In this document: in pieces, positions 9,639 through 19,608 of the stretch
Numbering within the stretch: the first letter of the stretch is position 1
Layout of the letters: each line of letters starts with the position of its first letter
Translations under genes and position numbers: made by a program
The notes under the pieces: generated by a model
The model's database searches: none
Told to the model about the DNA's origin: nothing
Seen by the model: the letters and a program-made list of their open reading frames with translations, nothing else
Assembly: GCF_000586475.1 (NCBI RefSeq)
Contig: NZ_BAWJ01000001.1
Location: forward strand, 124,001-188,000
Length of the DNA: 64,000 nt
Direction of reading: 5' to 3'
From: Psychrobacter sp. JCM 18903
GTDB lineage: Bacteria > Pseudomonadota > Gammaproteobacteria > Pseudomonadales > Moraxellaceae

Positions 9639-11474
9639 ATGCACATGCTAAATTTAACCCCCCGTTATACCAGCACTCGCATCGACGAGTTGCCCGCCGC
9701 GCTGCAACCACTTGCCGCCCAATCATTGACGCTTGCCCGCCTGTATGCAGGTCGCGGCATTACTCAGCCTGATGAGCTAGAGACGCAACTCTCAGCGCTA
9801 TTGCCAGCCGAAATGCTACATGGTGTCACCGAAGCAGTGCGTCTATTAGACGTTGCCATCGATGACGGTCAGCGTATCCTTATCGTGGGTGATTTTGACT
9901 GTGATGGTGCGACCAGTACCGCATTAATGATGCGCGCGCTCACAAAAATGGGCGCAGTCGTTGACTTTTTAGTGCCCGACCGTTTTAAGTACGGCTATGG
10001 TTTGACACCAGAAATTGTTGAATTGGGTATTGAGAAGTATCATCCTGAGGTGATAGTGACCGTCGATAACGGTATCTCAAGCCATGAAGGCGTGGAACGT
10101 GCGCAAGCCGATGGCATCACCGTGATTATTACTGATCATCATTTGACGACTAAAGAAACACCGCCTGCGGAGGCTGTGGTTAATCCCAATCAGCTCGATT
10201 GTCACTTTAGCAGTAAAGCGCTCGTAGGGGTGGGCGTGGCATTTTATGTGCTTGGACGCTTAGCCAAGCTGCGCCGCGAAGCCGGTAAATCTACCGTGCA
10301 AGTGAGTCAATATTTGGATTTGGTGGCATTAGGGACGATTGCCGACGTTGGGGTGCTTGATAAAAACAATCGCATTTTAGTGCATCATGGACTGGCGGCT
10401 ATCCGCCAAGGGCGCTGCTCGCTCGGTATCTTGGCACTCCTTGAACAAGCAGGGCGAGATCCTAAGCAGTTGCAGGCGCAGGATTTTGGGTTTGTCTTAG
10501 GACCTCGTATCAATGCCGCTGGTCGTATGGACAATATGCGCATCGGTATTGAGTGTTTGTTGACCGAGGACTGGGGTACGGCGCAGCGCTTGGCGCAAGA
10601 GCTTGAGCAGTTAAACCGGACGCGTCGACAGGTAGAAGGTGAGATGCGCGCGCAAGCGGATAACATCGTACAGACATTAGCCGCTGCGGATACAGACATG
10701 GACGATGAGGCTACGGCGGATAACCATGAAAGCGGCGATATTATTGTTCAAAATAGATCTGAGAAAAAGACGAATAATAATCATAAACGCAGTATCGTTT
10801 TATACCAAGATGATTGGCATCAAGGCGTCATCGGCATCGTCGCTGGACGGTTAAAAGAAATTCATTATTTGCCAAGTATCGTTTTTGCACCCGCGAATAC
10901 AGAGCGTACCGGTGACGATGACCCTATCAAAGGCTCGGCGCGTTCTATCGCTGGCGTGCACATTCGTGATGCGATTGAGCAGGTTGCCGAGCGCCATCCT
11001 GATTTAATCAGTCATTTTGGTGGTCATGCGATGGCAGCAGGCTTAACGATCAAACGCCGTAACTTTGATGGGTTTGTTATGGCTTTTAATGACGTCATGG
11101 CACAGATGGATAATGAGGTGTTTGCTGAGCAAAAATTCACTGATGGCGCGTTGCAGGCGCGTGACTTTAGCTTGTGGTTTGCTGAACACTTAGCTGATGC
11201 CAATATTTGGGGTCATGGCTTTGCATCACCAATATTTGACGGGGTCTTTGAAGTGTTAAGCTTTAAGATATTAAAAGATAAGCACCTTAAGCTTTCGCTG
11301 CGTTACCCTGATGTACAATATCCGATTGAAGCAATTTATTTTAACTTTGATAGCGAGATATGGGATTATCGTGCGGAAAAAGTGCATGTATTATTTCAGC
11401 TAGACATCAACGAGTGGAACGGCAAACAAAGTCTACAGTTGATGGTAAAGGATTTAGCAGTCGTACAGGAATGA
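9639..11474 (+). CDS. recJ: Single-stranded-DNA-specific exonuclease RecJ
   Basis: RecJ degrades single-stranded DNA 5' to 3' in recombinational and mismatch repair. The 611-residue protein has the DHH phosphoesterase motifs in order: VGDFDCDGATSTALM (about residue 85), VTVDNGIS, ITDHHLT and GPRINAAGRMDNM. The DHHA1 domain has SHFGGHAMAAGLTI near residue 465, followed by the C-terminal OB-fold. A charged low-complexity insertion (about residues 345-375) lies between the two parts. Length is slightly above typical. The start is ATG 9639 or ATG 9645, which differ by two codons. Monocistronic, with a shared terminator downstream. Confidence 0.95.
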   Translation: MHMLNLTPRYTSTRIDELPAALQPLAAQSLTLARLYAGRGITQPDELETQLSALLPAEMLHGVTEAVRLLDVAIDDGQRILIVGDFDCDGATSTALMMRALTKMGAVVDFLVPDRFKYGYGLTPEIVELGIEKYHPEVIVTVDNGISSHEGVERAQADGITVIITDHHLTTKETPPAEAVVNPNQLDCHFSSKALVGVGVAFYVLGRLAKLRREAGKSTVQVSQYLDLVALGTIADVGVLDKNNRILVHHGLAAIRQGRCSLGILALLEQAGRDPKQLQAQDFGFVLGPRINAAGRMDNMRIGIECLLTEDWGTAQRLAQELEQLNRTRRQVEGEMRAQADNIVQTLAAADTDMDDEATADNHESGDIIVQNRSEKKTNNNHKRSIVLYQDDWHQGVIGIVAGRLKEIHYLPSIVFAPANTERTGDDDPIKGSARSIAGVHIRDAIEQVAERHPDLISHFGGHAMAAGLTIKRRNFDGFVMAFNDVMAQMDNEVFAEQKFTDGALQARDFSLWFAEHLADANIWGHGFASPIFDGVFEVLSFKILKDKHLKLSLRYPDVQYPIEAIYFNFDSEIWDYRAEKVHVLFQLDINEWNGKQSLQLMVKDLAVVQE

Positions 11475-11516
11475 TGGCATTATCTTATTATAAGATACTT
11501 AATAAGTAGCAAATAT

Positions 11517-11550
11517 AGCGTCGACTTTGTTTAAGGTTGACGCTTTTTTA
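11517..11550. terminator. Bidirectional terminator between recJ and the TRIC-type gene
   Basis: AGCGTCGAC pairs with GTTGACGCT across a 14-base loop, with T-run on the plus side; it overlaps the last codon of the converging gene. Confidence 0.7.
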
Positions 11551-12213
11551 GTATTTCCATTCGATAGTTGGAAACTGCCAGTCATAACGAATGGCGAGCA
11601 TGCGTAAGGTAAAAATCGTACCCATAGTAGCGATGTCAGCAATCCAAGCTGTCACACCCAGATTGTGTAGTGCGAAATAGAGGATGCCGCCAGCTAAGGC
11701 TGCCGAAATATAAATCTCTTGCTGCAACACCAGCGGAATCTCATTGCAGATCATATCGCGGATGATACCGCCGACAATAATGGTGATCACCCCAAGTAAT
11801 AACGCCACGGGCACATTTGCACCCATACTATCGGCAACCTTGATACCGATTAAGGTAAAAACTGACAGTCCAATAGTATCTGAGAGTTTGAGGAACTTAT
11901 TAACGCGTTTAGAGTTGGGGTGAAAGAATATCTGCATCACTAATGAAGAGAGGGTGATAACAGTCAGGTAGCTCATATCCACCATCCAAAATAGTGGATG
12001 GCGATCTAAAATGACATCACGCACAGTGCCGCCACCGATAGCGGTGACAATAGACACCAGTAAACAACCAAAAACATCGAAATTTTTGTGTTTTGCCAGT
12101 ATCGTGCCTGAAATACTACAAGCGATAATACCAATCATATCAAAAAGATAAATGAGAGAGCGTGGGTCAAACGTAGTGATTAGTGCTGAGGGGTTCAATG
12201 CGATAGCCAGCAT
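11548..12213 (-). CDS. TRIC/UPF0126-family cation channel protein (copy 1)
   Basis: Inner-membrane protein with about seven hydrophobic helices and two homologous halves, each with a glycine-rich signature: TAIGGGTVRDVILDRHPLFW in the first and TIIVGGIIRDMICNEIPL in the second. This is the YicG/UPF0126 family, bacterial relatives of TRIC cation channels. The ATG at 12213 is preferred to the TTG at 12219. The adjacent gene at 12328-12963 is a clear paralogue in the same orientation, and a MITE fragment lies between them. Confidence 0.85.
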   Translation of the reverse strand: MLAIALNPSALITTFDPRSLIYLFDMIGIIACSISGTILAKHKNFDVFGCLLVSIVTAIGGGTVRDVILDRHPLFWMVDMSYLTVITLSSLVMQIFFHPNSKRVNKFLKLSDTIGLSVFTLIGIKVADSMGANVPVALLLGVITIIVGGIIRDMICNEIPLVLQQEIYISAALAGGILYFALHNLGVTAWIADIATMGTIFTLRMLAIRYDWQFPTIEWKY

Positions 12214-12251
12214 GAGCAAGTCTCACTAAGTTTGTATGATGATTGTCTGAT

Positions 12252-12301
12252 TATTTTTAGCCCATTTAAAAAGTAAACGATGGAATTGAGGATACGCCCT
12301 A
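12252..12301. repeat. Truncated MITE-like repeat
   Basis: About 50 bp. TTTTTAGCCCATTTA and the end ATTGAGGATACGCCC-TA are the reverse complement of the left arm of the full MITE copies. The other terminal repeat is missing. It sits between the two TRIC-type paralogues. Confidence 0.65.
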
Positions 12302-12327
12302 GTGTTTAAATCATATATATATCGGTC

Positions 12328-12963
12328 TTATTTCACCAAACGTATAGAAGGCAGGTGCCAATCAAAACGCAATGCTAGCATCCGTACAGCAAAGATAACG
12401 CCCAGCATAATAAATTCATTCAATCCAGCATCTACACCCAAACGGTCAAGCAGCAGATAAGTGATCGAACCTACAATACTAGCAGAGATATAAATCTCGC
12501 GTTGAAGTAACAGTGGTATCTCATTACAGATGATATCGCGTAGCAGACCACCAATAATAGCCGTCCAAACCCCCATCATAATAGCGATAATAGCTGACAT
12601 ATCTTGTGTCAATGCTATCTTAAAACCAATCACGCTAAAAGCCGCCAACCCAATGGCATCGAACAGCTTCAATGCCTTATCAATCTTATGATACAGATGA
12701 AAGAATATTTGTAAAATAAGCGATGTCACTGTGATGACGATCACATAATTGAGGTCAGTCATCCAAAAGAGCGGATGACGGTCTAGCGCCATATCACGTA
12801 GTGTACCGCCGCCGATAGCATTGACCATCGCAACCAAGATACAGCCAGCAATATCAAAGCCTTTGTGCTGTGCCAGCAGTGTACCTGCGATCGCACAAGC
12901 AATCACACCAACCATATCTAATAAATATAATAAAATATCAGGAAAAATTAAATCATTAACCAT
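12328..12963 (-). CDS. TRIC/UPF0126-family cation channel protein (copy 2)
   Basis: 211 residues, same topology as copy 1. Half signatures are NAIGGGTLRDMALDRHPLFW and TAIIGGLLRDIICNEIPLLL. The two proteins align end to end without gaps in the core, indicating an old tandem duplication. The start has a weak Shine-Dalgarno. A pentanucleotide GGCTG repeat lies about 40 bases upstream of its ATG and could affect its promoter. Confidence 0.85.
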   Translation of the reverse strand: MVNDLIFPDILLYLLDMVGVIACAIAGTLLAQHKGFDIAGCILVAMVNAIGGGTLRDMALDRHPLFWMTDLNYVIVITVTSLILQIFFHLYHKIDKALKLFDAIGLAAFSVIGFKIALTQDMSAIIAIMMGVWTAIIGGLLRDIICNEIPLLLQREIYISASIVGSITYLLLDRLGVDAGLNEFIMLGVIFAVRMLALRFDWHLPSIRLVK

Positions 12964-13000
12964 GATTATATTACCAATATAATGGCCATCAAAATAGATT

Positions 13001-13031
13001 GGCTGGGCTGGGCTGGGCTGGGCTGGGCTGG
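13001..13031. repeat. GGCTG pentanucleotide tandem repeat
   Basis: Six perfect head-to-tail copies of GGCTG plus one base, in the spacer between the TRIC-type gene (downstream on the minus strand) and the transporter gene. Copy-number change would alter promoter spacing, not a reading frame. Confidence 0.9.
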
Positions 13032-13099
13032 AATAGATTAGTTTTGAAGTTGTTTATATCAATAATTTAAATAGAGTTAACCTAATTTTAGGTAGTAGT

Positions 13100-14254
13100 T
13101 TAGCCATCTTTTGCAAATAGAATAAGCCCAACGATAATCAGAGCAATACCTATTAAACCCATCGCTGATGGCAAAGTATTATTGAGCAATAGCATACCGC
13201 CAATTAAGGCAAATATCACTTCACTTGCCTGAGTGGCATCAACCCCAGCCACTTCGCTTGAAGTTTCCGCTTTTTCACGGGCATATAAAAAGATACTGGT
13301 TGCCGCCACGCCTGCCAATAGAGCCACAAGTAAGGTATTGAATACCTGCTTAGTATCAGGCAAATCCGGATGAACGACAAGACCCAAAACCAACCAAAAT
13401 GGCAGACTGCCCAAGGTCATTAACCATACTTTGTTAAAGGCATTTTGTAGGAGGGTGGTTTTGATAGCAGGTATACGTGCGATTAAAGTTTGCAGCAAAG
13501 AGCTCGGCAAGGTTTGAGTGGGGTGGTTAAGGTTTAAGGAATCGACCGCGTCCGCCGTATAACTCATATCGGCTGACAAAGCAGGTGCTTCTGTAATAAA
13601 TGAGGTGGTTTTTTTACTAATCTCGTTGGCTTGGATATCACTTTTTTGAGTGCTAGTAGGCTCGGCACTACGCTTGCGAGCGTTGTAAGATACCTGCCAA
13701 ACCAACTGGTTACCAATGGGATAGCTAAAGGCGGCTATTAGAGCAGGCACGGCACCATAAAGCAGCATATCTTTCATAGGCACTGCATTAGCATCTAGCA
13801 AAGAAGCGGCATGCAGTCCTTCACTGATATTGACCAGTACCACGCCAGCAAATACTAATAACGCATATGCAATGAATTTTTTATCAAAACGTTGTCCGAA
13901 TGCTAGCAAAACGAGTAGGCTTGCGACCACTGTAAACATAAAAGTCGCGGCGACTACCCAGCCTGCGACATGATCAGCCGCGTAACAGATTCCTGTATAA
14001 AAAATTCCAAAACCAATACTGCCCGTAATACACCAAAAGCCCCAATGTTGACGGAATATAGTCATCAGCTCTGTAATACGCCCAAAACCATGCTGCATAA
14101 TTATAATAGCCGTGAGTATTAGCCACATAAATGCATAGCGAAGGCTAGCTGACCAAAACCAATGCCCACCAGCCGCACTCATAACTTCGTTTAACACAAA
14201 CGTCGAGCTAAAAAATGCCCCCGATAATAAGCCCAATAAAATGAGTTTGACCAT
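13100..14254 (-). CDS. Multidrug-resistance efflux transporter family (DMT superfamily)
   Basis: 384-residue inner-membrane protein with about ten hydrophobic segments, beginning LILLGLLSGAFFSSTFVLNE. The C-terminal half has an EamA/EmrE-like repeat (ATQASEVIFALIGGMLLLNN). This layout is typical of the EmrE-related multidrug-resistance efflux family. A hydrophilic insertion of roughly 70 residues (about 190-260, rich in Ser/Thr/Asp) separates the two halves and is probably a cytoplasmic loop. AAGGATAGGAAT lies upstream of the ATG. The substrate cannot be read from sequence. Confidence 0.75.
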   Translation of the reverse strand: MVKLILLGLLSGAFFSSTFVLNEVMSAAGGHWFWSASLRYAFMWLILTAIIIMQHGFGRITELMTIFRQHWGFWCITGSIGFGIFYTGICYAADHVAGWVVAATFMFTVVASLLVLLAFGQRFDKKFIAYALLVFAGVVLVNISEGLHAASLLDANAVPMKDMLLYGAVPALIAAFSYPIGNQLVWQVSYNARKRSAEPTSTQKSDIQANEISKKTTSFITEAPALSADMSYTADAVDSLNLNHPTQTLPSSLLQTLIARIPAIKTTLLQNAFNKVWLMTLGSLPFWLVLGLVVHPDLPDTKQVFNTLLVALLAGVAATSIFLYAREKAETSSEVAGVDATQASEVIFALIGGMLLLNNTLPSAMGLIGIALIIVGLILFAKDG

Positions 14255-14315
14255 AGCTATATTCCTATCCTTGGGTCGCTATTTATGTTGAATATCCATT
14301 TAGATAATTAGACTA

Positions 14316-15046
14316 TTATTTACCTTTAGCATCTGCCAGATGATTTTATGCAGTTGCAATTGGAAGCGTACGGGCAGCGCGTCAGCCAACATCCATTCTG
14401 CAAGTTCGCGCGCCAACACAGGTACATCGGGGCTGACTTCTTCGTCGATATCCTCTGCGACATTAAACATCGGAGAAAACCAAACCGTATCGACCAATTC
14501 ATTTAATTTATGCTCAGACAGCTTGGTTTTCGCCCAGTCGTAATCTTCACGATTCATAATGACAAATTTAATTTGGTCATGCTGAGTGAGGTAGTCGAGA
14601 TTTGACCATAGATTCTTATCGACTTCACCTGAGCTTGGCGTTTTGAGATCCATGACTTTACTGACGGCTTTTGGCACGTTTGCTACCGTGAGCGCGCCTG
14701 CGGTTTCAAGCGAGATTTCATAACCGTCGCTCAGTAAGCGCTTCATTAGTTCAATGGCGTTCGGCTGAGCTAAAGGCTCGCCGCCAGTCAGACAAATACG
14801 CTTGCAAGGATAGCTTTTGATGGTCTCTATAATGGTTTCTAGCGACTGCCGCTCGCCGCCAGTAAAGGCGTATTCAGTATCGCAATAGACACAGCGAAGT
14901 GGACAGCCAGTCAAGCGTACAAATATCGTTGGCAAGCCTGAGGTCAGCGCTTCACCTTGCAAAGAATAAAAGATTTCTGTCAAACGTAGACCGGCTTCAG
15001 GGTCAGTGACAGGAATGGCGGCGGTGCGTAATAGTGATTCACTCAT
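14316..15046 (-). CDS. queE: 7-carboxy-7-deazaguanine synthase QueE; frameshift in last codons
   Basis: Radical SAM enzyme that contracts carboxytetrahydropterin to carboxydeazaguanine in the pathway to preQ0 and queuosine. The N-terminal FYSLQGEALTSGLPTIF and the cluster motif CPLRCVYC (C-x3-C-x2-C) are diagnostic; ICLTGGEPLAQP and DLKTPSSGE follow. The uninterrupted ORF ends at 14300 with an atypical tail after LQLHKIIW. One extra base near 14335 gives the family-typical ending HKIIW-x-DAKGK with a TAA at 14318-14316 and 243 residues. This is read as a sequencing undercall. The partner queC lies at 57922-58701. Confidence 0.9.
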
Positions 15047-15193
15047 AATATGTCAAATACAGTTAAAGATTGCTAATGGGATGAGGCATTTATCAATCGT
15101 AATAAAAAGGCAGGTTCTGGTATGGGCGTTTTGCGTTTGGATAAAGCCAAACCAAAAAAAGGGATTATAACGCACCACCCTCTATTAAGCTGC

Positions 15194-15226
15194 AAAAAAG
15201 ACGCTGAAGTTTTCTTCAGCGTCTTT
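15194..15226 (-). terminator. Rho-independent terminator of dapD
   Basis: On the minus strand AAAGACGCTGAAG pairs with CTTCAGCGTCTTT across four bases, followed by TTTTTT. It lies about 60 bases after the dapD stop. Confidence 0.85.
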
Positions 15227-15287
15227 AATAAGGAGGATCTGTCGCTGTCCGTACGGTTTGGGTACGAGACTTTAAGTATTAAAAATA

Positions 15288-16108
15288 CTAAGCTAAACGT
15301 AATAACTCATTGACTGATGTTTTAGCGCGGGTTTGTGCATCGACTTTTTTGACGATGATAGCAGCATATAAGCTATGCGTACCATCTTCTGATGGCAAGC
15401 TACCCGGTACGACAACAGAGCCTGCTGGTACACGGCCACGATGAATCTCACCCGTTTCGCGATCATAAATGCGCGTTGATTGACCAATAAATACCCCCAT
15501 CGAGATAACAGCGCCTTCTTCGACGATTACGCCTTCAACGATTTCAGAACGCGCACCGATGAAGCAATTGTCTTCGATGATAGTTGGATTCGCTTGTAAT
15601 GGCTCTAATACGCCGCCGATACCAACGCCACCTGATAAATGCACATTTTTACCAATTTGGGCACATGAACCCACGGTCGCCCACGTATCTACATCGCGCC
15701 TTGATCGACATACGCGCCGATGTTGACATACGACGGCATCAATACCGCACCTGCTGCGATGAACGAGCCTTTACGAGCAACAGCGGGTGGTACAACACGT
15801 ACACCTGATTCTTTAAACTGTGCTTCGGTCCAGTTGGCAAACTTAGTCGGCACTTTGTCATAGAACTGGACATGTTCGCCCGCTGCCTGAACATAGTTGT
15901 CGTTTAAGCGAAAAGAGAGCAAAACGGCTTTTTTTGCCCACTGGTTCACGACCCATTCGCCATCCTTTTTTTCTGCAACGCGCAATGTGCCGTTATCTAA
16001 TTGCTCAAGTACTTGATTAATAGCATCACGCACGTCCTGTGGCATCGTGCTTGGGCTGTATTCGTTGCGTTTTTCAAAGGCTTGTTCGATGGTTTGTTGT
16101 AATGACAT
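15288..16108 (-). CDS. dapD: Tetrahydrodipicolinate N-succinyltransferase DapD, one frameshift
   Basis: DapD transfers succinyl from succinyl-CoA to tetrahydrodipicolinate in lysine and diaminopimelate synthesis, normally essential for peptidoglycan. The N-terminal part ([19 protein letters not shown], start ATG 16108 with AGGAA upstream) runs to [11 protein letters not shown]. There the frame meets a TAG at 15691-15689. The C-terminal left-handed beta-helix continues in the next frame ([40 protein letters not shown]). One extra G (ATGTAG to ATGGTAG) restores [11 protein letters not shown] and the family length of 273 residues. Because the gene is expected to be essential, the break is most likely a sequencing error. 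Confidence 0.93.
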
Positions 16109-16251
16109 AAAGGTTCCTAAAGTTAGTGGAAGGTAAAGCATATATTATCGTTAAATAACTCGCATGACTTGGCGTAAAAACTTGCTTGCCGTATTGTCGC
16201 TAATTTGGCGACTTTTAGCAAACGAGTTAACTGCCAAGATGAGCGCTGCTG

Positions 16252-17207
16252 TTAATTGCCTGAGCTATGGCTTTCTATCCATTCTAAGATATCTTCATAA
16301 ACGGTTTGATGGTCTTTTTCATGCAAAGGCTCATGACGCATATTTGGGTAGAGTTGGATATCTACTTGACTGAAATTTTGCTTGTTTAAGCGCGTGACAA
16401 TTTTGCGGATGCCGTTGCCCATATCTCCGATAGGATCATCTTCGCCGCTGATAAATAGCATCGGGAAGTTTTTTGGGATAGTCATTGCCCAGCCTTTGTT
16501 TAAGCCAGTTTCCATCAGAAAGAATAGTGTCATAAAGCCATTATTGGTGAAATCAAAGCCCGTTAAGGGATCTGCTTCATAGGCTTCAATGGCAGCAGGA
16601 TTTTCAGTTAACCATGCAAATTCTGATGAAGAGATACGATCTTCAAGCTTAATATTCAAGACTTTATTCATCACCTTGGCAAACATTGTATTTGGTTTTT
16701 TAGGTGCTACTTTTGCCAGTACTTTATTGACTGGGAGTAGCACTTTAATCAAGGGGTTGGCATCTGCTGTACCCATCAAAATAGCACCTGTGAAATTGTG
16801 TGCATGGTGCTTTAGGACATTACGCACAATAAACGAGCCCATAGAGTGACCCATTACAAAGTGCGGCACGTCAGGATGGCGGTTTTTTAAGCTATCTGCC
16901 ATGACAATGACGTCTTTTAGCAGGGACTGTACTGGATGCTCTTCACCAAAAAACCTAAATCTGCTGATGTTTTGACGGTCTTTCCATGTCCCAAATGGTC
17001 ATAAGTTGCCACTGCGATACCATTATCCGCTAAAAAATGAGCGAAGTCTGCGTAACGTCCGCTATGCTCTGCCATACCGTGAACAATCAGTAACGTGGCT
17101 TTTACCGCTGTGTTTTCATGGCTTGGTTCAAAAAAATTATGATGCAAGTAATGAATATTATCGGAGGAGAGAATGTGGTCGTTACCTGTATCGGTGTTGG
17201 TACTCAT
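16252..17207 (-). CDS. Lysophospholipase/monoglyceride-lipase-like alpha/beta hydrolase, one frameshift
   Basis: Serine hydrolase of the Hydrolase_4 type. The N-terminal part has LLIVHGMAEHSGRYADF and YDHLGHGKTV. The C-terminal part has the nucleophile elbow FVMGHSMGSF (Ser) and the acid and His sites ISGEDDPIGDMG and NMRHEPLHE. The frame breaks near 16950 in a run of six T (on the minus strand): with seven T the reading becomes GFFGEEHPVQSLLKDVIV and joins MADSLKNRHPDV. The restored protein has 318 residues. No signal peptide, so probably cytosolic; the natural substrate (monoacylglycerol or lysophospholipid) is inferred from the family. AAGGAA precedes the ATG. Confidence 0.8.
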
Positions 17208-17342
17208 ATAGGGTTCCTTAAACAGTTTTAATGAATGTTTTTAATAAATAGCTTTAATGGTTCATCATCTTAATGAATAGCAGGCATGACAATTTGAAAT
17301 CGCCTGCTAAAATTTGGCTTATTATACGGCGCTTACCATGAA

Positions 17343-19079
17343 CTATTGTACTGGACGTTGGTAAATCGTTTGACCTTCTTTAATGGTTGTGATGACTTTG
17401 ATATCTTTGAGCTTGCTTGTCTCTATGGTTAATGGGTTGGCATCCAAGATAACCAAATCAGCCAGTTTCCCTGGCGTCAAAGTGCCTTTGCTGTCTTCTT
17501 CAAAATACTCATAAGCAGCATTGCTGGTAATGGCTTTTAACGCTTGATACGGCGTCGCTCGCTCATTTTTACCAATGATTTTACCTGAGCGTGAAGTGCG
17601 ATTGACTGCTGACCAGACTAAAAATAATGGGTCAACAGGTGTCACTGTGTCATCAGAGTGATTGGTGTATCTAAGTCCCATTCTATCAGCAGTGGCAATC
17701 GGGCTTGAAAAGTCGGCACGTTTTTTACCTAAGTTTTTAACGTGTACGTCTCCCCAAAAGTAAGTATGGTTGGTAAAGAAGGACGGCACCATATTGTATT
17801 TTTTGAATGCGGCAAGCTGATCAGGTCGGGCAAATTGAGCATGAATGGGCACAGTACGGCGATCTTTATCAGCTGCTTGACCAGTCTTTTTGACCGCATA
17901 CTCGTGTGCCTTGATGAGCATATCGGTTGCGCCATCACCATTATTATGGATAAAGAGCTGATTGTCACGAGCATAGGCTTTGACAAACATCTCGTTCAGT
18001 TCATCTGGGCTGACACTTGGTAGACCGCGGCAGTCCTTTTCACAATCTGGAACTGGCGTGAGATAAGGTTGGCTAAAATAGGCGGTCTTGCCTTGTGGCG
18101 AGCCATCTGCAACGATTTTGGTACCCTGTACTTTAAAACCGTTTTTATAGGTTTTCCATACGAAGTTTTTATCAGCCAAATTCTCATCTAAGTCACTCAC
18201 TCCTGCCAGTGCGACCAAGTCAATTTTAAGTTTACCTGCATCGGCTTGTTTTTGAAAAAACTGAATGGTATTACGAGCTGTCGAACCGTTATGCGCCGTC
18301 GTTATGCCATTCTTTGCATAATAATCTTGCGTCTGCTCAAAGAATTTGCCTTGATTCGGCGCTAACACTTCTAGCATATTGCGCACGAACGGATACATCG
18401 CCGTTTCTTGTACGAGACCGTTTGGTTCATTAGAGCCTTTAATTCGAGCAATATTACCGCCTGCTGGATTTTCACTGTTAGCAGTGATGTTCATCATGCA
18501 AGCGCCTTACTGTTTGCGACGCCCATATGACCACTCGTGTGTTGTAAATACACTGGATTGTTTGGCAATACTTTATCAATTTCGCTTTTAGTCGGATGAC
18601 GCCCCTCAGCGAGCTGAGTTTCATCATAACCCCAACCAAAGATCCAGTCGCCATCAGCAATGTTATTGTCCACTTTATAATCTTTTAGCGTTTGCATCAT
18701 TTTGGGAATACTATCGACTTGACCGATGGGCGGCGGGTTGAGATTGACCTGACCCATGGTGTTCGACACCATATCAAAATGACTATGCGGATCGATAAAG
18801 CTGGGTAATAAGGTTTTATCTTGTAGATTAATCTGTGCGGCATTTTTATATTTCGATTGCGCCTCTTGTAAATTGCCCACATAGCAATCTTGCCCGCTTG
18901 GGTGACTAAGCTTCAGCCATTTGTGGCTGATCGCCCTCCATCGTGATGATGTTGCCATTGTAATAGACAGTTGCTGAGTTGCTCATATCCTTGGGCGCGG
19001 TCTGCATGGTGGTGCAACCTATGACACTCATTAATCCAATGCTCAGTACAGTTGGTTTTAGTAATGTGCTCATATTCAT
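17343..19079 (-). CDS. Amidohydrolase family 3 (YtcJ-like) lipoprotein, three frameshifts
   Basis: Predicted exported metal-dependent amidohydrolase. The N-terminal piece starts at ATG 19079 (AAGGATAACGTA upstream), has a lipobox (GLMSVIGC) and the first amidohydrolase strand (TVYYNGNIITMEGD). The middle piece has LPSFIDPHSHFDMV, where the HxH metal ligands lie. The long C-terminal piece (17343-18497) has TTAHNGST, HNNGDGATDMLIKAHEYA, VPIHAQFARP and TNHSDDTVTPVDPL, then LADLVILDANPL at the end. Breaks lie near 18915, 18887 and 18494; each is one missing base in a short run. Adding three bases gives 579 residues. Three errors in one gene could also mean real decay, but every piece is well conserved. 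Substrate unknown. Confidence 0.78.
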
Positions 19080-19608
19080 TACGTTATCCTTAAAGGTGAT
19101 TTGATGCTTACATCCGTGTGTTATAAGCATTGGTACGTGGTGGGTTTTCTATATTCTAAAAGTATTTATATTTTATCAGTGCATGTTGTTTTAAAAGATA
19201 TGAATGTTGCAACCAATTTAGCGATAAAGCCTTGTGCGGTCAATGCTATTTAAGAGTTTTGCACTGACAACTGTGGCATTGCCAATTGGAGGAGAAGGTC
19301 GATCTATAAATCTACTGAATATAATATCTTAAAAGCCAAATTGAGAAGTGCTGTATGACATCCTACGAGACGTCATGCTCATTTGGTATAAAAGGTGAAA
19401 ATCACGATATTAGTTGTCAATACCGTTCCACAATCAGGTATGATTAATTAGATAAAACGTAAAGTGACAAGACTGGAAATGAGATGATAATTTTATGAAA
19501 TAGTCATAAAAAGCAATTGCTTGCGTGTGAATTTTTCTTTTTTAACCTTTTTATTTTTGCGTTATTCTTCTTGCTTTAGAGGTGCTACTAACAGGGTTTT
19601 ATACCATT
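19080..19608. other. Divergent intergenic region before the arsenosugar-type operon
   Basis: About 530 bases between a minus-strand amidohydrolase and the plus-strand radical SAM gene. No ORF of substance was seen. One small hairpin (ATGAC/GTCAT near 19357-19374) was noted. It must hold promoters for both directions, but none is distinct enough to name. Confidence 0.4.

Noticed and set aside
15122-15313. Plus-strand ORF of 63 residues between queE and dapD
   Set aside because: It spans the dapD terminator hairpin and the 3' end of dapD and has no plausible protein features.
17729-18187. Several short ORFs on both strands inside the amidohydrolase region
   Set aside because: All are shadows of the conserved amidohydrolase frame.
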